Source: Paraburkholderia fungorum
GTDB lineage: Bacteria > Pseudomonadota > Gammaproteobacteria > Burkholderiales > Burkholderiaceae
Direction of reading: 5' to 3'
Assembly (NCBI RefSeq): GCF_003610895.1
Contig: NZ_MCAS01000040.1
Location: 1-62,407 of the forward strand
Length of the DNA stretch: 62,407 bases
The notes below the pieces were generated by a model. The model searched no databases and was not told the DNA's origin. It saw only the letters and a list, made by a program, of their open reading frames with translations. A program made the position numbers and the translations under genes. Positions 18,695 through 28,123 of this stretch are shown here, in pieces (within the stretch, counting starts at the first letter, position 1; the number at the start of each line of letters is the position of its first letter).

Positions 18695-19900
18695 ATGCTA
18701 ACGATCCATCAACGGTTCAAGCGCGCCGTCATCGCGGCCGCTGTCGGAGGGCTGGCGGCGCTCGTCGTGCTGCCGGTCACGTCTCAAGCGGCGGACAGCT
18801 TGCGGCCGGATGTGGCGAAGCCGCTGAACGCCGCGCAGGATCTGTATCGCGCGCACAAGTACAAGGACGCGTTGACGAAGATCGATCAGGCCGACGCCGT
18901 GCCGGGCAAGACGCCCTATGAAAGCTACATGATTCAGGAGATGCGCGGCGCCGCGGCAGCGGCGGCCGGTGAATCGGGTGTAGCCGCCCAGGCCTACGAA
19001 ACCTTGTTGAGTTCAGGACGCCTGACGGGTGCTGACGAGCAACGCACGACCGCCGCGCTCGCGGGTATCTACTTTCAGGAGAAAAACTACGCACAGGCCG
19101 CGAAGGTTGCGCAGCGCTATCTGAAAGCAGGCGGCGGCGATCCTGACATGCGCACTTTGCTTGTTCAGTCTTACTACCTGGCAAACGATTGCAGTGACGT
19201 AGTGAGCTCGCTCAAACCGGCAGTCGATGCACAAGTCCGCGCCGGCCATGCACCCGATGAATCGCAATTGCAATTGCTCGGTACGTGCGCGCAGCGCGTG
19301 AAAGACGACGCAACGTACCGCAGCACGCTCGAAAAGCTGGTTGCCTATCATCCGAAGCAGTCGTACTGGGATGATCTGTTCAACGCGATTCGCAACAAAC
19401 CCGGCTATTCGTCGGCGCTCGATATCGACACTTATCGCCTGCGCCGTGCGACCGGTTCGCTCAGCACCGCCGACGATTACATGGAGATGACGCAACTCGC
19501 GATCGTGGCGGGCACGACGGCTGAAGGCAAACAGGTCATCGATCAGGGTTTTGCATCGGGCGTTCTGGGTCACGATGCGCAAGCGGATCGCGAAAAGCGC
19601 CTGCAAGCGCTCGCCGCCAAACGGGCGCAAGCGCCGGCCGATCCCGCGAACCCCGTCGCGCCGATCGACATCGGCTTCAATCAGGTCTTCGCCGGGCAGG
19701 CGAAGCAAGGTCTTACAGCCATGGACACCGCGATCGCGAAGGGCGGAATCGATCACCCGGACCAGGCGCAGTTGCATCTCGGCGAGGCGTACTACATGGC
19801 GGGCGATAAAGCGCGTGCGGTGCAAACCTTCCGCGCAGTGAAGGGTTCCGACGGTTCGGCCGACCTCGCCCGCTTGTGGGTGCTGGTCGCGTCAAAGTAA
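18695..19900 (+). CDS. Periplasmic TPR-repeat protein of the tonB operon
   Basis: This 401-residue secreted protein has a signal peptide (about 1-32, ending SQA) followed by helical repeats of the tetratricopeptide type (for example YRAHKYKDALTKIDQA and FQEKNYAQAAKVAQRYL). It starts 9 bases after the second exbD, so it belongs to the same operon. TPR proteins are protein-binding scaffolds. In this position it may bridge TonB and its receptor or organise the complex in the periplasm, but nothing in the sequence proves that. Similar genes accompany TonB clusters in other proteobacteria. Confidence 0.85.
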   Translation: MLTIHQRFKRAVIAAAVGGLAALVVLPVTSQAADSLRPDVAKPLNAAQDLYRAHKYKDALTKIDQADAVPGKTPYESYMIQEMRGAAAAAAGESGVAAQAYETLLSSGRLTGADEQRTTAALAGIYFQEKNYAQAAKVAQRYLKAGGGDPDMRTLLVQSYYLANDCSDVVSSLKPAVDAQVRAGHAPDESQLQLLGTCAQRVKDDATYRSTLEKLVAYHPKQSYWDDLFNAIRNKPGYSSALDIDTYRLRRATGSLSTADDYMEMTQLAIVAGTTAEGKQVIDQGFASGVLGHDAQADREKRLQALAAKRAQAPADPANPVAPIDIGFNQVFAGQAKQGLTAMDTAIAKGGIDHPDQAQLHLGEAYYMAGDKARAVQTFRAVKGSDGSADLARLWVLVASK

Positions 19901-19915
19901 CGGCATCCTGATCCG

Positions 19916-19986
19916 ATATGTCTGATCTTGCGACGTGCCGCTCCGCTGCGCTTGAGCCAGGTTTCGCGCCACCTGATCAGACATAT
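19916..19986. repeat. 12-bp inverted repeat between TPR gene and regulator
   Basis: ATATGTCTGATC (19916-19927) and its exact complement GATCAGACATAT (19975-19986) flank a GC-rich 47-base spacer, immediately after the TPR gene stop. It may be the 3' structure of the tonB operon mRNA or an operator pair. There is no T run, so it is not a standard terminator. Confidence 0.5.
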
Positions 19987-20025
19987 GGTGCGCGTCTTGG
20001 GGAGGATGACGCATTCGATGAAACA

Positions 20026-20046
20026 TAGTTTAGTTTTATCAAACTA
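20026..20046. promoter_or_regulatory. Candidate operator upstream of the XRE-cupin regulator
   Basis: TAGTTT (20026-20031) and AAACTA (20041-20046) form an AT-rich inverted repeat just before the regulator gene. Autoregulation through such a site is common for this family; assignment is by position only. Confidence 0.4.
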
Positions 20047-20073
20047 ATTTTGACTACGGGATTCTGTCTTGCT

Positions 20074-20649
20074 ATGGTTTTGCCACTCGATAACAAGGCA
20101 CAAGTCGCAGTTTCTATAGGCAGCAAAATCCGCGCGCTACGCCAACGACTCAAGCGCACGCTGGATGAAGTGGCAACCACAGCGGGAATTTCCAAGCCGT
20201 TTTTGTCGCAGGTGGAGCGCGGTCACGCAACGCCTTCGATTACCTCGCTAGTGGGTATTGCGCGAGCTTTAGGTGTGACGGTGCAGTACTTCGTCGACAC
20301 GCCAAATGAAGACCGGTCGGTGCGCAGGGGAGCGGAGCTGAAGTACTTCGGCTTCGACGGAACTGCGAATCTTTTTGGGCGGCTGACGAACCTGTCGGTC
20401 GGCAGCAAGCTGGAAGTGATTCTTGTCAGGATGCCGGTGGGGCAGAACCCATCGGAGATCACGACGCATGCAGGAGAAGAGTTCCTGTATGTAATGAGCG
20501 GCCAGATATCGCTCACTTTAGAAGGTACAACGTTCGTATTGCATGCTGGTGACACTGCGCATTACGAGTCCACCGTGCCCCACGCCTGGTGCAATACCAC
20601 GCGCGAGGAAGCGGTGGTCGTGTGGGTGGGCACGCCACGATTGTTCTAG
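20074..20649 (+). CDS. XRE-family regulator with C-terminal cupin domain
   Basis: This 191-residue regulator has an N-terminal helix-turn-helix of the XRE/lambda-repressor type (about 16-73, with SKPFLSQVERGHATPSITSL) and a C-terminal double-stranded beta-helix cupin (about 115-190, with THAGEEFLYVMSG and AGDTAHYESTVPHAW) that would bind a small effector. It lies between the tonB operon and the receptor gene, all on one strand, so it is the likely local controller. ATG 20074 is preferred over TTG 20050, although neither has a strong ribosome site. Confidence 0.85.
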   Translation: MVLPLDNKAQVAVSIGSKIRALRQRLKRTLDEVATTAGISKPFLSQVERGHATPSITSLVGIARALGVTVQYFVDTPNEDRSVRRGAELKYFGFDGTANLFGRLTNLSVGSKLEVILVRMPVGQNPSEITTHAGEEFLYVMSGQISLTLEGTTFVLHAGDTAHYESTVPHAWCNTTREEAVVVWVGTPRLF

Positions 20650-21029
20650 ATGTTTTTGCTCCATATTTTCGTCGAAGTAAGTCAATCGGCATTTTTAAGC
20701 ATTACTTAATGTGTGATCCGGAATTGATCTGGAGGGGCGTGCATTGCCTTGTAACCAGAATCTGGGATCGAAGAGTTGATAGGAATAAGAAAGCGCTGCG
20801 CATTTCGTTTGTAATAAATAAGTAGTCCGATATTCATGTATCTGAAGTGTTCCGTCTTTCTTTTGCATTTGCAGTCCGGCGCGCTATTGGCCGGTTTGCT
20901 GGCCATTGGAAGGGCGGGACAGCTTTAACGGAGCGCGGCGCAAGATCGCCGTATATCGAGTGGGGAGGTTCACAAGATCTCTCTTCACACACACAGCAGT
21001 GGCCTTATTGACGAGCGGGAAGGGGAAAA
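20650..21029. other. Intergenic region before the TonB-dependent receptor
   Basis: AT-richer non-coding leader of about 380 bases. It is presumed to contain the receptor promoter, but no unambiguous -35/-10 pair, Fur box or riboswitch was recognised. A short frame at 20706-20906 on the minus strand has no protein-like features. Confidence 0.5.
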
Positions 21030-23816
21030 ATGAAACAGAGGGCATTGGCGCTGGCCATCAAAAGAATAATCTGGGCTGAACTGGCGTTGTCGGCCGCAAT
21101 CGCCGTACCGGCGTTTGCGCAAAGCCAGCCGGCCACCACCGGCACGGCGGCGGGTACGGCGACGACGAGCACACCGGCGCCCGCAGCTGCGGCATCGGGC
21201 GCTGCTGCGACGTCGTCGGCGGATAACACCGCGACAACGACGGGCAAAGGCAACGTCCAGCAGTTGAAGAAATTCGAAGTCACCGGTTCGCTGATCCGTC
21301 AAACCGACAAGACCGGCTTTCAGGCGATGCAGGTCGTTTCGCAGAAGGATATCCAGGCTAGCGGGGCGGCCACGGTGTCAGACTTCCTGCGTTCGACGGC
21401 AGCCAACTCGGCAAGCAGCTGGGGCGACAACTACACGTACAGCACCGCACCGGGCGGCGCGGGCATCGCGCTGCGCGGCCTGAGTGAAAAGTACACGCTG
21501 GTGCTGATCGACGGCCAGCGCGTGGCGCCTTATGCGCTCAACACGAACTTTACCGATTCGTTCGTCGACCTGAATTCGCTGCCGGTCAACATGATCGACC
21601 GCATCGAAATCGTGAAGACGGGCGCAGTGTCGCAGTATGGTTCGGACGCAATCGCGGGCGTGGTGAACATCATCACCAAGCATGACTATCAGGGCCTGCA
21701 ACTGGACGGCAGCCTGGGCGGCGCGCAGCACGGCGGCGCGGGCACGGACAAGTTCAACATTCTGGGCGGCTTCGGCAACCTGGCCTCAGATGGCTACAAC
21801 ATCACGGCAGCGGCCAGCTACTCCCACACGAGCGGTATCGACCTCTCGCAGCGCGATACGACCTCCAGCCAGATCTTCCCGTACGGCAACAACCAGTCGA
21901 CCTCCTATTGGCTAACGGGCAACGGCCCGGTAGCCACGGGCAATTGCGCCGGCGGCAAGACGATTTCGACCGCGACCTCAACCACGGCTGCTTTCCAGCC
22001 TGGCACCGCTTGCGCGTACAACACCAGCAGTCTCGATTCGCTGGCGCCCGAAAACCAGCACGCCAACGTGAAGATTCACGGCGATTTCAAGATCAACGAC
22101 GACGTTCAGGCTTACGCTGACATCTGGGACAGCTATGCCACGAGCTCGATCGTGACCGGCGCAGCCTACTTCAGCGGTCTGAGTTCGCCGCTTTCGTACT
22201 CGCCTGCAACGGGTTTGGTGACCAACAACAATACGGTCGCCGCAACCAATCCGTACAATCCGTTCGGCGTCGCAACGCCCCTTAACTACACCTTCCCGAA
22301 CACGCCGGTGGGCGTGCAGTCGACCTCGAACTTCTGGGCCTTTTCGACAGGCCTGAAAGGTCAGTTCGATACGTCGAAGTGGGGCAGCTGGAACTGGGCG
22401 ACCAGCTACGGCCATTCGCAGAGCGTCGTTGCAGTGACCGATACGAATGCGATGAACGCGCAGGCGTATCAGAACATTCTGGCCGGGGGCTTTGATTTTG
22501 CCAATCCTTCGGCAACGCCCAACGGCCTCAATGGTCTGTTCAACAACACGGAGTACCTGGCTATATCGAAGCTCGACGTAGTCGACGCGACGATTTCAAC
22601 GCCAAATCTGTTCCACCTGCCGACTGGCGACGTGGGCGTCGGCTTCGGTACGCAGTTCCAGCATCAAAGCGAATCGATTTCGAATCCGACGGGCGTGGAC
22701 ACGGGCCAGACGCTGATTGCCGGTATTCCTCTGCAATCGGCCGATGGGAGCCGGAACGTTGCGGCGGTTTACTACCAGATCGATATTCCTATCATCAAGA
22801 ACCTGACTTTTAGCCAGGCCGGCCGATACGACCATTACAACCAGTTCGGCGGCGCGTTCTCGCCGCGCTTTGCTCTGCGCTATCAACCGTTGCAGGCATT
22901 CACGGCGTATGCATCGTACAACCGCGGTTTCCGCGCGCCGACATTGGTCGAATCTTCGCCTGGCGCGTCGCTAGGGAACCAGGCGGCGATCGATACCGAT
23001 CCGGCTAGCGCGCAGTACGGCCAGAACGTCAACGTTGCCGAACTGATGCACGGCAATCCGAATCTACAACCGGAGCGTACGAAGAACTACAACATCGGTT
23101 TTGAGTTGTCGCCCGCGCGTAACACGGATCTGGGCTTCGACTGGTACAAGATCGACGTGTCGAACGTGATCGGTATTGCGCCGCTTCAGCCGACGGTGAA
23201 TGCGAACAACCCGGCTAACGTAGTTCGTAATCCGAATTCCGGCACGATCGACTACGTCAACTCGCAACTGGTCAATTTCTCGTATCTGCATACTGACGGT
23301 TTCGAGGCCAACTTCCATCAGGCATTGCCGACCAAGGTTGGTACCTTCGCGCTCTCGACCGACTGGGGCTACATCTGGCACTTCCAGACCCCGGGTCTCG
23401 CTAACGGCGCAACCGATGCCGCAGGTAACAACAGTTCCCTGTCCCTGTCATTCGGCGGTTCGTTCCCGCGTTGGAAGGGCAACACGACCGTCAGCTGGCA
23501 GTCGCCTAATCGCAAGTGGAATACCGCGCTGACGTGGAATTACACGGGGCCTTACAACAACACCACGATGGAATCGTTGTTCGGCACGGCTGGCGTCCCG
23601 ACGGAAATCGGCTCATTCAGCGTGTTCAACCTGACGGCAAGCTATACGGGCTTCAAGAACTGGACGTTGTATGGCGGCATCAACAACATCTTCAACCGTG
23701 CGCCGCCGTATGACCCGAACTTCGTGCAGTACCCGTATTACCAGACGGGCTACGACACGTCGCTCTACAACTTTATTGGCCGTTACGCGCAGATCGGTGC
23801 GACCTACAAGTTCTGA
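21030..23816 (+). CDS. TonB-dependent outer-membrane receptor
   Basis: This 928-residue receptor is a 22-stranded barrel with an N-terminal plug. The signal peptide is about 1-30 (ending AFA), followed by a low-complexity Ala/Thr linker (31-75). A TonB-box-like segment KKFEVTGSLI (80-89) follows, then the plug (about 95-230, with LVLIDGQRV and YGSDAIAGVVNIITK). The barrel ends in a terminal aromatic residue (YKF). Its style, with EVTGS as TonB box and many Asn/Ser-rich loops, resembles xanthomonad/Caulobacter-type receptors more than classical siderophore receptors. A GGGAAGGGG ribosome site precedes ATG. The substrate is unknown. The genes downstream point to a peptide. Confidence 0.93.
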   Translation: MKQRALALAIKRIIWAELALSAAIAVPAFAQSQPATTGTAAGTATTSTPAPAAAASGAAATSSADNTATTTGKGNVQQLKKFEVTGSLIRQTDKTGFQAMQVVSQKDIQASGAATVSDFLRSTAANSASSWGDNYTYSTAPGGAGIALRGLSEKYTLVLIDGQRVAPYALNTNFTDSFVDLNSLPVNMIDRIEIVKTGAVSQYGSDAIAGVVNIITKHDYQGLQLDGSLGGAQHGGAGTDKFNILGGFGNLASDGYNITAAASYSHTSGIDLSQRDTTSSQIFPYGNNQSTSYWLTGNGPVATGNCAGGKTISTATSTTAAFQPGTACAYNTSSLDSLAPENQHANVKIHGDFKINDDVQAYADIWDSYATSSIVTGAAYFSGLSSPLSYSPATGLVTNNNTVAATNPYNPFGVATPLNYTFPNTPVGVQSTSNFWAFSTGLKGQFDTSKWGSWNWATSYGHSQSVVAVTDTNAMNAQAYQNILAGGFDFANPSATPNGLNGLFNNTEYLAISKLDVVDATISTPNLFHLPTGDVGVGFGTQFQHQSESISNPTGVDTGQTLIAGIPLQSADGSRNVAAVYYQIDIPIIKNLTFSQAGRYDHYNQFGGAFSPRFALRYQPLQAFTAYASYNRGFRAPTLVESSPGASLGNQAAIDTDPASAQYGQNVNVAELMHGNPNLQPERTKNYNIGFELSPARNTDLGFDWYKIDVSNVIGIAPLQPTVNANNPANVVRNPNSGTIDYVNSQLVNFSYLHTDGFEANFHQALPTKVGTFALSTDWGYIWHFQTPGLANGATDAAGNNSSLSLSFGGSFPRWKGNTTVSWQSPNRKWNTALTWNYTGPYNNTTMESLFGTAGVPTEIGSFSVFNLTASYTGFKNWTLYGGINNIFNRAPPYDPNFVQYPYYQTGYDTSLYNFIGRYAQIGATYKF

Positions 23817-23845
23817 TCGCCTGATTTCTCAGGCCTGACGAACGG

Positions 23846-23883
23846 TCCCGCTCCGGGTTTTCGCTGCTGAAAATCCGGGCGGG
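23846..23883 (+). terminator. Possible terminator hairpin after the receptor gene
   Basis: A long imperfect stem (CCCGCTCCGGGTTTTC pairing with GAAAATCCGGGCGGG) lies 30 bases past the receptor stop, followed by only TTT. It would attenuate rather than stop transcription into the importer operon. Confidence 0.4.
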
Positions 23884-24076
23884 TTTCCTGCAAACGCAAG
23901 TCTTTCGGACGTATTCAGCCGGCTCGCTACAGCGACTGGATGAATCGTGCCTTTGGTCACAAACCGGAGCATCCGTACCGAGCGATGACGCAACACGTGA
24001 TGTTCCAGCATTCGCGGGCGCTTGCTGGCGTCTTTGCGCAATTGCTTGCGGCCAACCTGGTTCAATGAGGACAACC

Positions 24077-25993
24077 ATGCTTGCCCGCCTCAACTCAAGA
24101 GCCGTGCTGACAGCCGCGACGTTTTTCGCGCTGTTTGGCGCATTCGCTGCACCGGTGCATGCAGCGCCTTCGATTGCTCAATACGATCAACCGAAGTATC
24201 CCGCCGACTTCACGCACTTCGACTACGCGAATCCCGATGCACCGGCCAACGGCACGCTTAGTTTTGAAAACTATAACGAACTGCAAACCTACGATTCACT
24301 GAATCCGTTTCTTCTGCGCGGTGCGCCTGCGCCGGACATCCAGAATCTGATGTTCGATACGCTGATGCAGCGCAGCTGGGACGAACTGGCCTCCGAATAT
24401 CCGCTGATCGCCGACGATGTAGAGGTCGCCGCGGATCTGAGTTCGGCGACATTCCATATCAATCCCGCCGCGCGCTTTTCGAACGGCGATCCGATTACCG
24501 CCGCCGACGTCAAGTATTCGTACGACACGCTGGCGAGTTCGCACGCATCGCCGCTCTTCAACGCGCAGTTCTCGATCATCAGAAACGCGACGGTGATCGA
24601 CAGGAGCACGATCCGCTTCGACTTCAAGCGTGCGCAACGCGATGCGCCGCTGATAGCCGGCGATCTGCCGATCTTCTCGCCGAAGTGGGGGATGCAGCCT
24701 GACGGAAAACGTCCGCCATTCGATCAGGTTTCCTCAGCGCCACCGATCAGCAGCGGCCCCTATCTGATCGAGGGACGCAAGAACGACAAGCAGATCACCT
24801 ATCGCCGCAATCCGGACTACTGGGCGGCAAATCTGCCGTCGCGGCGCGGCATGTTCCGCTTCGAGCGAATCACCTTCAATCTGTACCGCGACCATTACAC
24901 GCAACTTGAAGCCTTCAAGGCGGGCGATGCGGACGTTATCGTCGAATACAGCGCGACGCAGTGGGCACGCAAATACGTTGGCAAGAACTTCGACAACGGA
25001 CTCCTGAAGAAAGGCGAATTTGCCGACGGCCCCGCGCAGATGCAGGGCATGTTGATGAATATGCGCAAGCCGATGTTTCAGGATCCACGCGTGCGCCACG
25101 CGCTGACGCTGGCGCTCGACTATGACTGGATGAACCGGATGATGTTCTACGGCCAATACCGGCGTACGAACAGCTATTTTGAGGCCAGCCCGTTCGGCGC
25201 GACCGGTATGCCGAGTCCCAAGGAACTGGCACTGCTCGAACCGCTGCGCGGCAGCGTGCCGCCAGAAGTGTTCGGCCCGATGCTCAAGCAACCTGACACG
25301 ATCCCGCCGAATTCCCTGCGCGGCAATTTGCGTGTTGCACGTGATCTGCTGGCGCAAGCCGGTTGGCACTATCGCGACGGTGCGTTGCGCGACGCCAACG
25401 GCACGCCGATGACGATCGAGATCATGGACGATCAGCCCGGCATGGATCGTCTGATCCTGCCGTATATGCAGGCGCTCGACATGCTCGGTATTCAGGCCCA
25501 TATGCGCGAAATCGACAGCGCGTTGTACGAGAAGCGTCTGGACAATTTCGAGTACGACATGACCACTTTCATCTATCCGCCGGTCACGATTCCAGGTTCC
25601 GAATTGACGCGCCGCTTCGGCAGTGCGGCTGCCTCCGAAGTCGGCTCGGAGAACTACACAGGTATCCGTTCGAAGGCGGTCGATTCGCTGATTCACGCCG
25701 CGCTCTCCGCCACCAATCTCGACGATCTGGAAGCGGCGACGCGCGCGCTTGATCGCGTGTTGATCTATTCGTTTTACCTGGTGCCGGAGTACTACGCGCC
25801 AGGCGCGCGCATTGGCTACAAGACCACGCTCGGTTTTCCGAAGATCGTGCCGAATTCTTACCAGTACGAAGACTGGGTCATCGATTACTGGTACGCGAAA
25901 GCGCCGGGCGCACAGACGAATCAGACGAATCGGGCGGCACAGACACTCCAGACGGCGCAGTCCGCCGGCTCAACCACGGCGCTTGCGCACTGA
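24077..25993 (+). CDS. yejA: YejA-like periplasmic peptide-binding protein
   Basis: This 638-residue family 5 extracellular solute-binding protein has a signal peptide ending VHA (about 1-29). ATFHINPAARFSNGDPITAADVKYSYDTL is the family 5 hallmark stretch. The length and the three genes that follow (two permeases and a fused double ATPase) match the Escherichia coli YejABEF importer, which carries oligopeptides and microcin C. ATG 24077 is preferred over 24065 because GAGGACAACC directly precedes it. The symbol is by family similarity, not proven orthology. Confidence 0.85.
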   Translation: MLARLNSRAVLTAATFFALFGAFAAPVHAAPSIAQYDQPKYPADFTHFDYANPDAPANGTLSFENYNELQTYDSLNPFLLRGAPAPDIQNLMFDTLMQRSWDELASEYPLIADDVEVAADLSSATFHINPAARFSNGDPITAADVKYSYDTLASSHASPLFNAQFSIIRNATVIDRSTIRFDFKRAQRDAPLIAGDLPIFSPKWGMQPDGKRPPFDQVSSAPPISSGPYLIEGRKNDKQITYRRNPDYWAANLPSRRGMFRFERITFNLYRDHYTQLEAFKAGDADVIVEYSATQWARKYVGKNFDNGLLKKGEFADGPAQMQGMLMNMRKPMFQDPRVRHALTLALDYDWMNRMMFYGQYRRTNSYFEASPFGATGMPSPKELALLEPLRGSVPPEVFGPMLKQPDTIPPNSLRGNLRVARDLLAQAGWHYRDGALRDANGTPMTIEIMDDQPGMDRLILPYMQALDMLGIQAHMREIDSALYEKRLDNFEYDMTTFIYPPVTIPGSELTRRFGSAAASEVGSENYTGIRSKAVDSLIHAALSATNLDDLEAATRALDRVLIYSFYLVPEYYAPGARIGYKTTLGFPKIVPNSYQYEDWVIDYWYAKAPGAQTNQTNRAAQTLQTAQSAGSTTALAH

Positions 25994-26001
25994 GGAACAG
26001 C

Positions 26002-27054
26002 ATGCTTGCCTACATTCTCAGACGATTACTGTTGATGGTGCCGACGCTGCTCGGCGTGGTCACGCTGACCTTTGTCGTCACGCAATTCGTGCCGGGTGGG
26101 CCGGTCGAACAGGTGATGACGCAACTCCGCCACGGCGCTGGCCGTGGCGGAGAGGCGGGGGCGGGGGGCGGTGGCTATCACGGCAGCCAGGGTGTCGATC
26201 CGCAGCAGATCGAACAGATCAAGAAGCAGTTCGGCTTCGACAAACCCCCGCTCGAACGTTACGTCCTGATGCTCAAGCGCTACGCGAGTTTCGATCTCGG
26301 CCGGTCCTATTACCAGCACGACAGCGTATGGGACGTCATCAAATCGAAGCTGCCTGTGTCGATCACGCTCGGCTTATGGACGGTGATGCTCACGTATCTG
26401 ATATCGGTGCCGTTGGGCATTGCGAAAGCGGTGCGCAACGGTTCGCGCTTCGATACGGTGACCAGTGTGCTGGTGCTGGCCGGCTATGCGATTCCGGGTT
26501 TCGTGCTTGGGGTGCTGTTGCTGATGCTGTTCGGCGGCGGCACCTTCTGGCAGGTGTTTCCAATGCGCGGCCTCACCTCGGATAACTTCGGCGACCTCAG
26601 TACCTTCGGCAAGCTGCTCGATTACCTGTGGCACATCGTGCTGCCGGTTACGGCTTCGGTGGTCGGCAACTTCGCGATTGTCACGATCCTGACCAAGAAC
26701 ACCTTCCTTGAGGAGATTGGACGCCAATACGTCCTGACCGCGCGCGCCAAAGGGGCACCGGAGCGCGACGTGCTGTGGAAACACGTGCTGCGCAATGCCG
26801 CGATTCCGCTGCTGACCGGTTTGCCGGCGGCATTCGTCGGCGCGTTCCTGAACGGCAACCTGTTGATTGAAACCCTGTTCTCGCTCGACGGCATGGGCCA
26901 ACTGTCCTACGACTCCGTGATTCGGCGTGACTATCCGGTCGTGCTCGGTTCGCTGTTCCTGTTCACGCTGATCGCTCTCGTAACCAAACTCATTGCTGAC
27001 GTCTGCTATGTCCTCGTCGACCCCCGCATCCAATTCAACCGCATGGACCGCTGA
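26002..27054 (+). CDS. yejB: YejB-like ABC importer permease
   Basis: This 350-residue inner-membrane permease starts with the family N-terminus MLAYILRRLLLMVPTLLG and has about six helices. The EAA-type cytoplasmic loop is near residues 235-260 (YVLTARAKGAPERDVLWKHVLRNA). A glycine-rich insert (about 45-70, GGEAGAGGGGYHG) lies in the first periplasmic loop, as in YejB proteins. It begins 8 bases after yejA and overlaps yejE by 47 bases, so the genes are cotranslated. Confidence 0.9.
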   Translation: MLAYILRRLLLMVPTLLGVVTLTFVVTQFVPGGPVEQVMTQLRHGAGRGGEAGAGGGGYHGSQGVDPQQIEQIKKQFGFDKPPLERYVLMLKRYASFDLGRSYYQHDSVWDVIKSKLPVSITLGLWTVMLTYLISVPLGIAKAVRNGSRFDTVTSVLVLAGYAIPGFVLGVLLLMLFGGGTFWQVFPMRGLTSDNFGDLSTFGKLLDYLWHIVLPVTASVVGNFAIVTILTKNTFLEEIGRQYVLTARAKGAPERDVLWKHVLRNAAIPLLTGLPAAFVGAFLNGNLLIETLFSLDGMGQLSYDSVIRRDYPVVLGSLFLFTLIALVTKLIADVCYVLVDPRIQFNRMDR

Positions 27055-28123
27055 GCTGTCCGGTACGGCGTACGTGGCGTCGCCGTCTCCCTGGCGGCGC
27101 ACCTGGCTGCGCTTCAAGCGGCAGCGGCTCGGTTACTGGAGCCTCGTGATCTTCGTATCGCTGTTCGTTATCAGCCTGTTCGGCGAAGTGCTGTCCAACG
27201 ATCGTCCATTGCTCGTCCGTTACGAGGGAAACTACTACTTTCCGATCGTCAAAGACTACTCGGAGAAGATTTTCGGCGGCGATTTTCCGGCCCGCGCGAA
27301 CTACCTCGATCCGTATATCCGTTCACGGCTCGAATCGAACGGCAACTTTGCGATTTATCCGCCGAATCATTTTCACTACGACACGATCGACTACTTCGCC
27401 GCTCATCCCTATCCGGCGCCGCCTACGAGAAGCAACTGGCTCGGCACGGACCAGTACGGCCGCGATGTGCTTGCGCGGCTGTTGTACGGGTTCCGGCTCT
27501 CGGTGCTGATGGCGTTCGCGCTCACCATATCCGGTGTCCTGATCGGTGTGCTGACGGGCGCGGTGCAGGGTTTCTATGGCGGACGCACCGATCTGATCGG
27601 TCAGCGCCTGATCGAAATATGGAGCTCGATGCCGGATCTGTATCTGTTGATTATCTTCGCGTCGATCTTCGAGCCGACGCTATGGCTGCTCTTCATTCTT
27701 CTGTCGATGTTCGGTTGGCTCGTGCTGTCCGATTACGTGCGAGCGGAGTTCCTGCGCAATCGTTCGTTGGACTATGTGAAAGCGGCACGCACCATGGGTC
27801 TCTCGAACTGGCAGATCATGTGGCGCCACGTGCTGCCGAACAGCCTGACACCGGTGATCACGTTTTTGCCGTTCCGCATGAGCGCGGCGATTCTCTCGTT
27901 GACCAGTCTCGACTTCCTTGGGTTGGGCGTGCCGCCGCCTACACCGAGCCTCGGCGAGTTGCTGCAGGAAGGCAAGAATAACCTCGACGCGTGGTGGATT
28001 TCGATTTCGGCTTTCGCCGCTTTGGTGATCACCTTGCTGCTGTTGACCTTTATGGGTGACGCATTGCGTAACGCGCTCGACACGCGCAAGCGCGGCTCGG
28101 CGTTCGGCGGAGGTCCGCGATGA
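27008..28123 (+). CDS. yejE: YejE-like ABC importer permease
   Basis: This 371-residue second permease subunit has an N-terminal helix followed by a long periplasmic segment (about 60-140, with WLGTDQYGRDVLARLLYGFRLS at its end), which is typical of YejE. Further helices and the EAA loop (YVKAARTMGLSNWQIMWRHVLPN) follow. The internal overlap with yejB and a 4-base ATGA overlap with the ATPase gene show one operon. ATG 27008 is the first ATG in frame; a TTG at 26993 would add five residues. Confidence 0.9.
   Translation: MSSSTPASNSTAWTAELSGTAYVASPSPWRRTWLRFKRQRLGYWSLVIFVSLFVISLFGEVLSNDRPLLVRYEGNYYFPIVKDYSEKIFGGDFPARANYLDPYIRSRLESNGNFAIYPPNHFHYDTIDYFAAHPYPAPPTRSNWLGTDQYGRDVLARLLYGFRLSVLMAFALTISGVLIGVLTGAVQGFYGGRTDLIGQRLIEIWSSMPDLYLLIIFASIFEPTLWLLFILLSMFGWLVLSDYVRAEFLRNRSLDYVKAARTMGLSNWQIMWRHVLPNSLTPVITFLPFRMSAAILSLTSLDFLGLGVPPPTPSLGELLQEGKNNLDAWWISISAFAALVITLLLLTFMGDALRNALDTRKRGSAFGGGPR

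Noticed and set aside
20589..20825. Short open frame after the XRE-cupin gene
   Set aside because: It overlaps the regulator out of frame, has no ribosome site and no protein-like composition.
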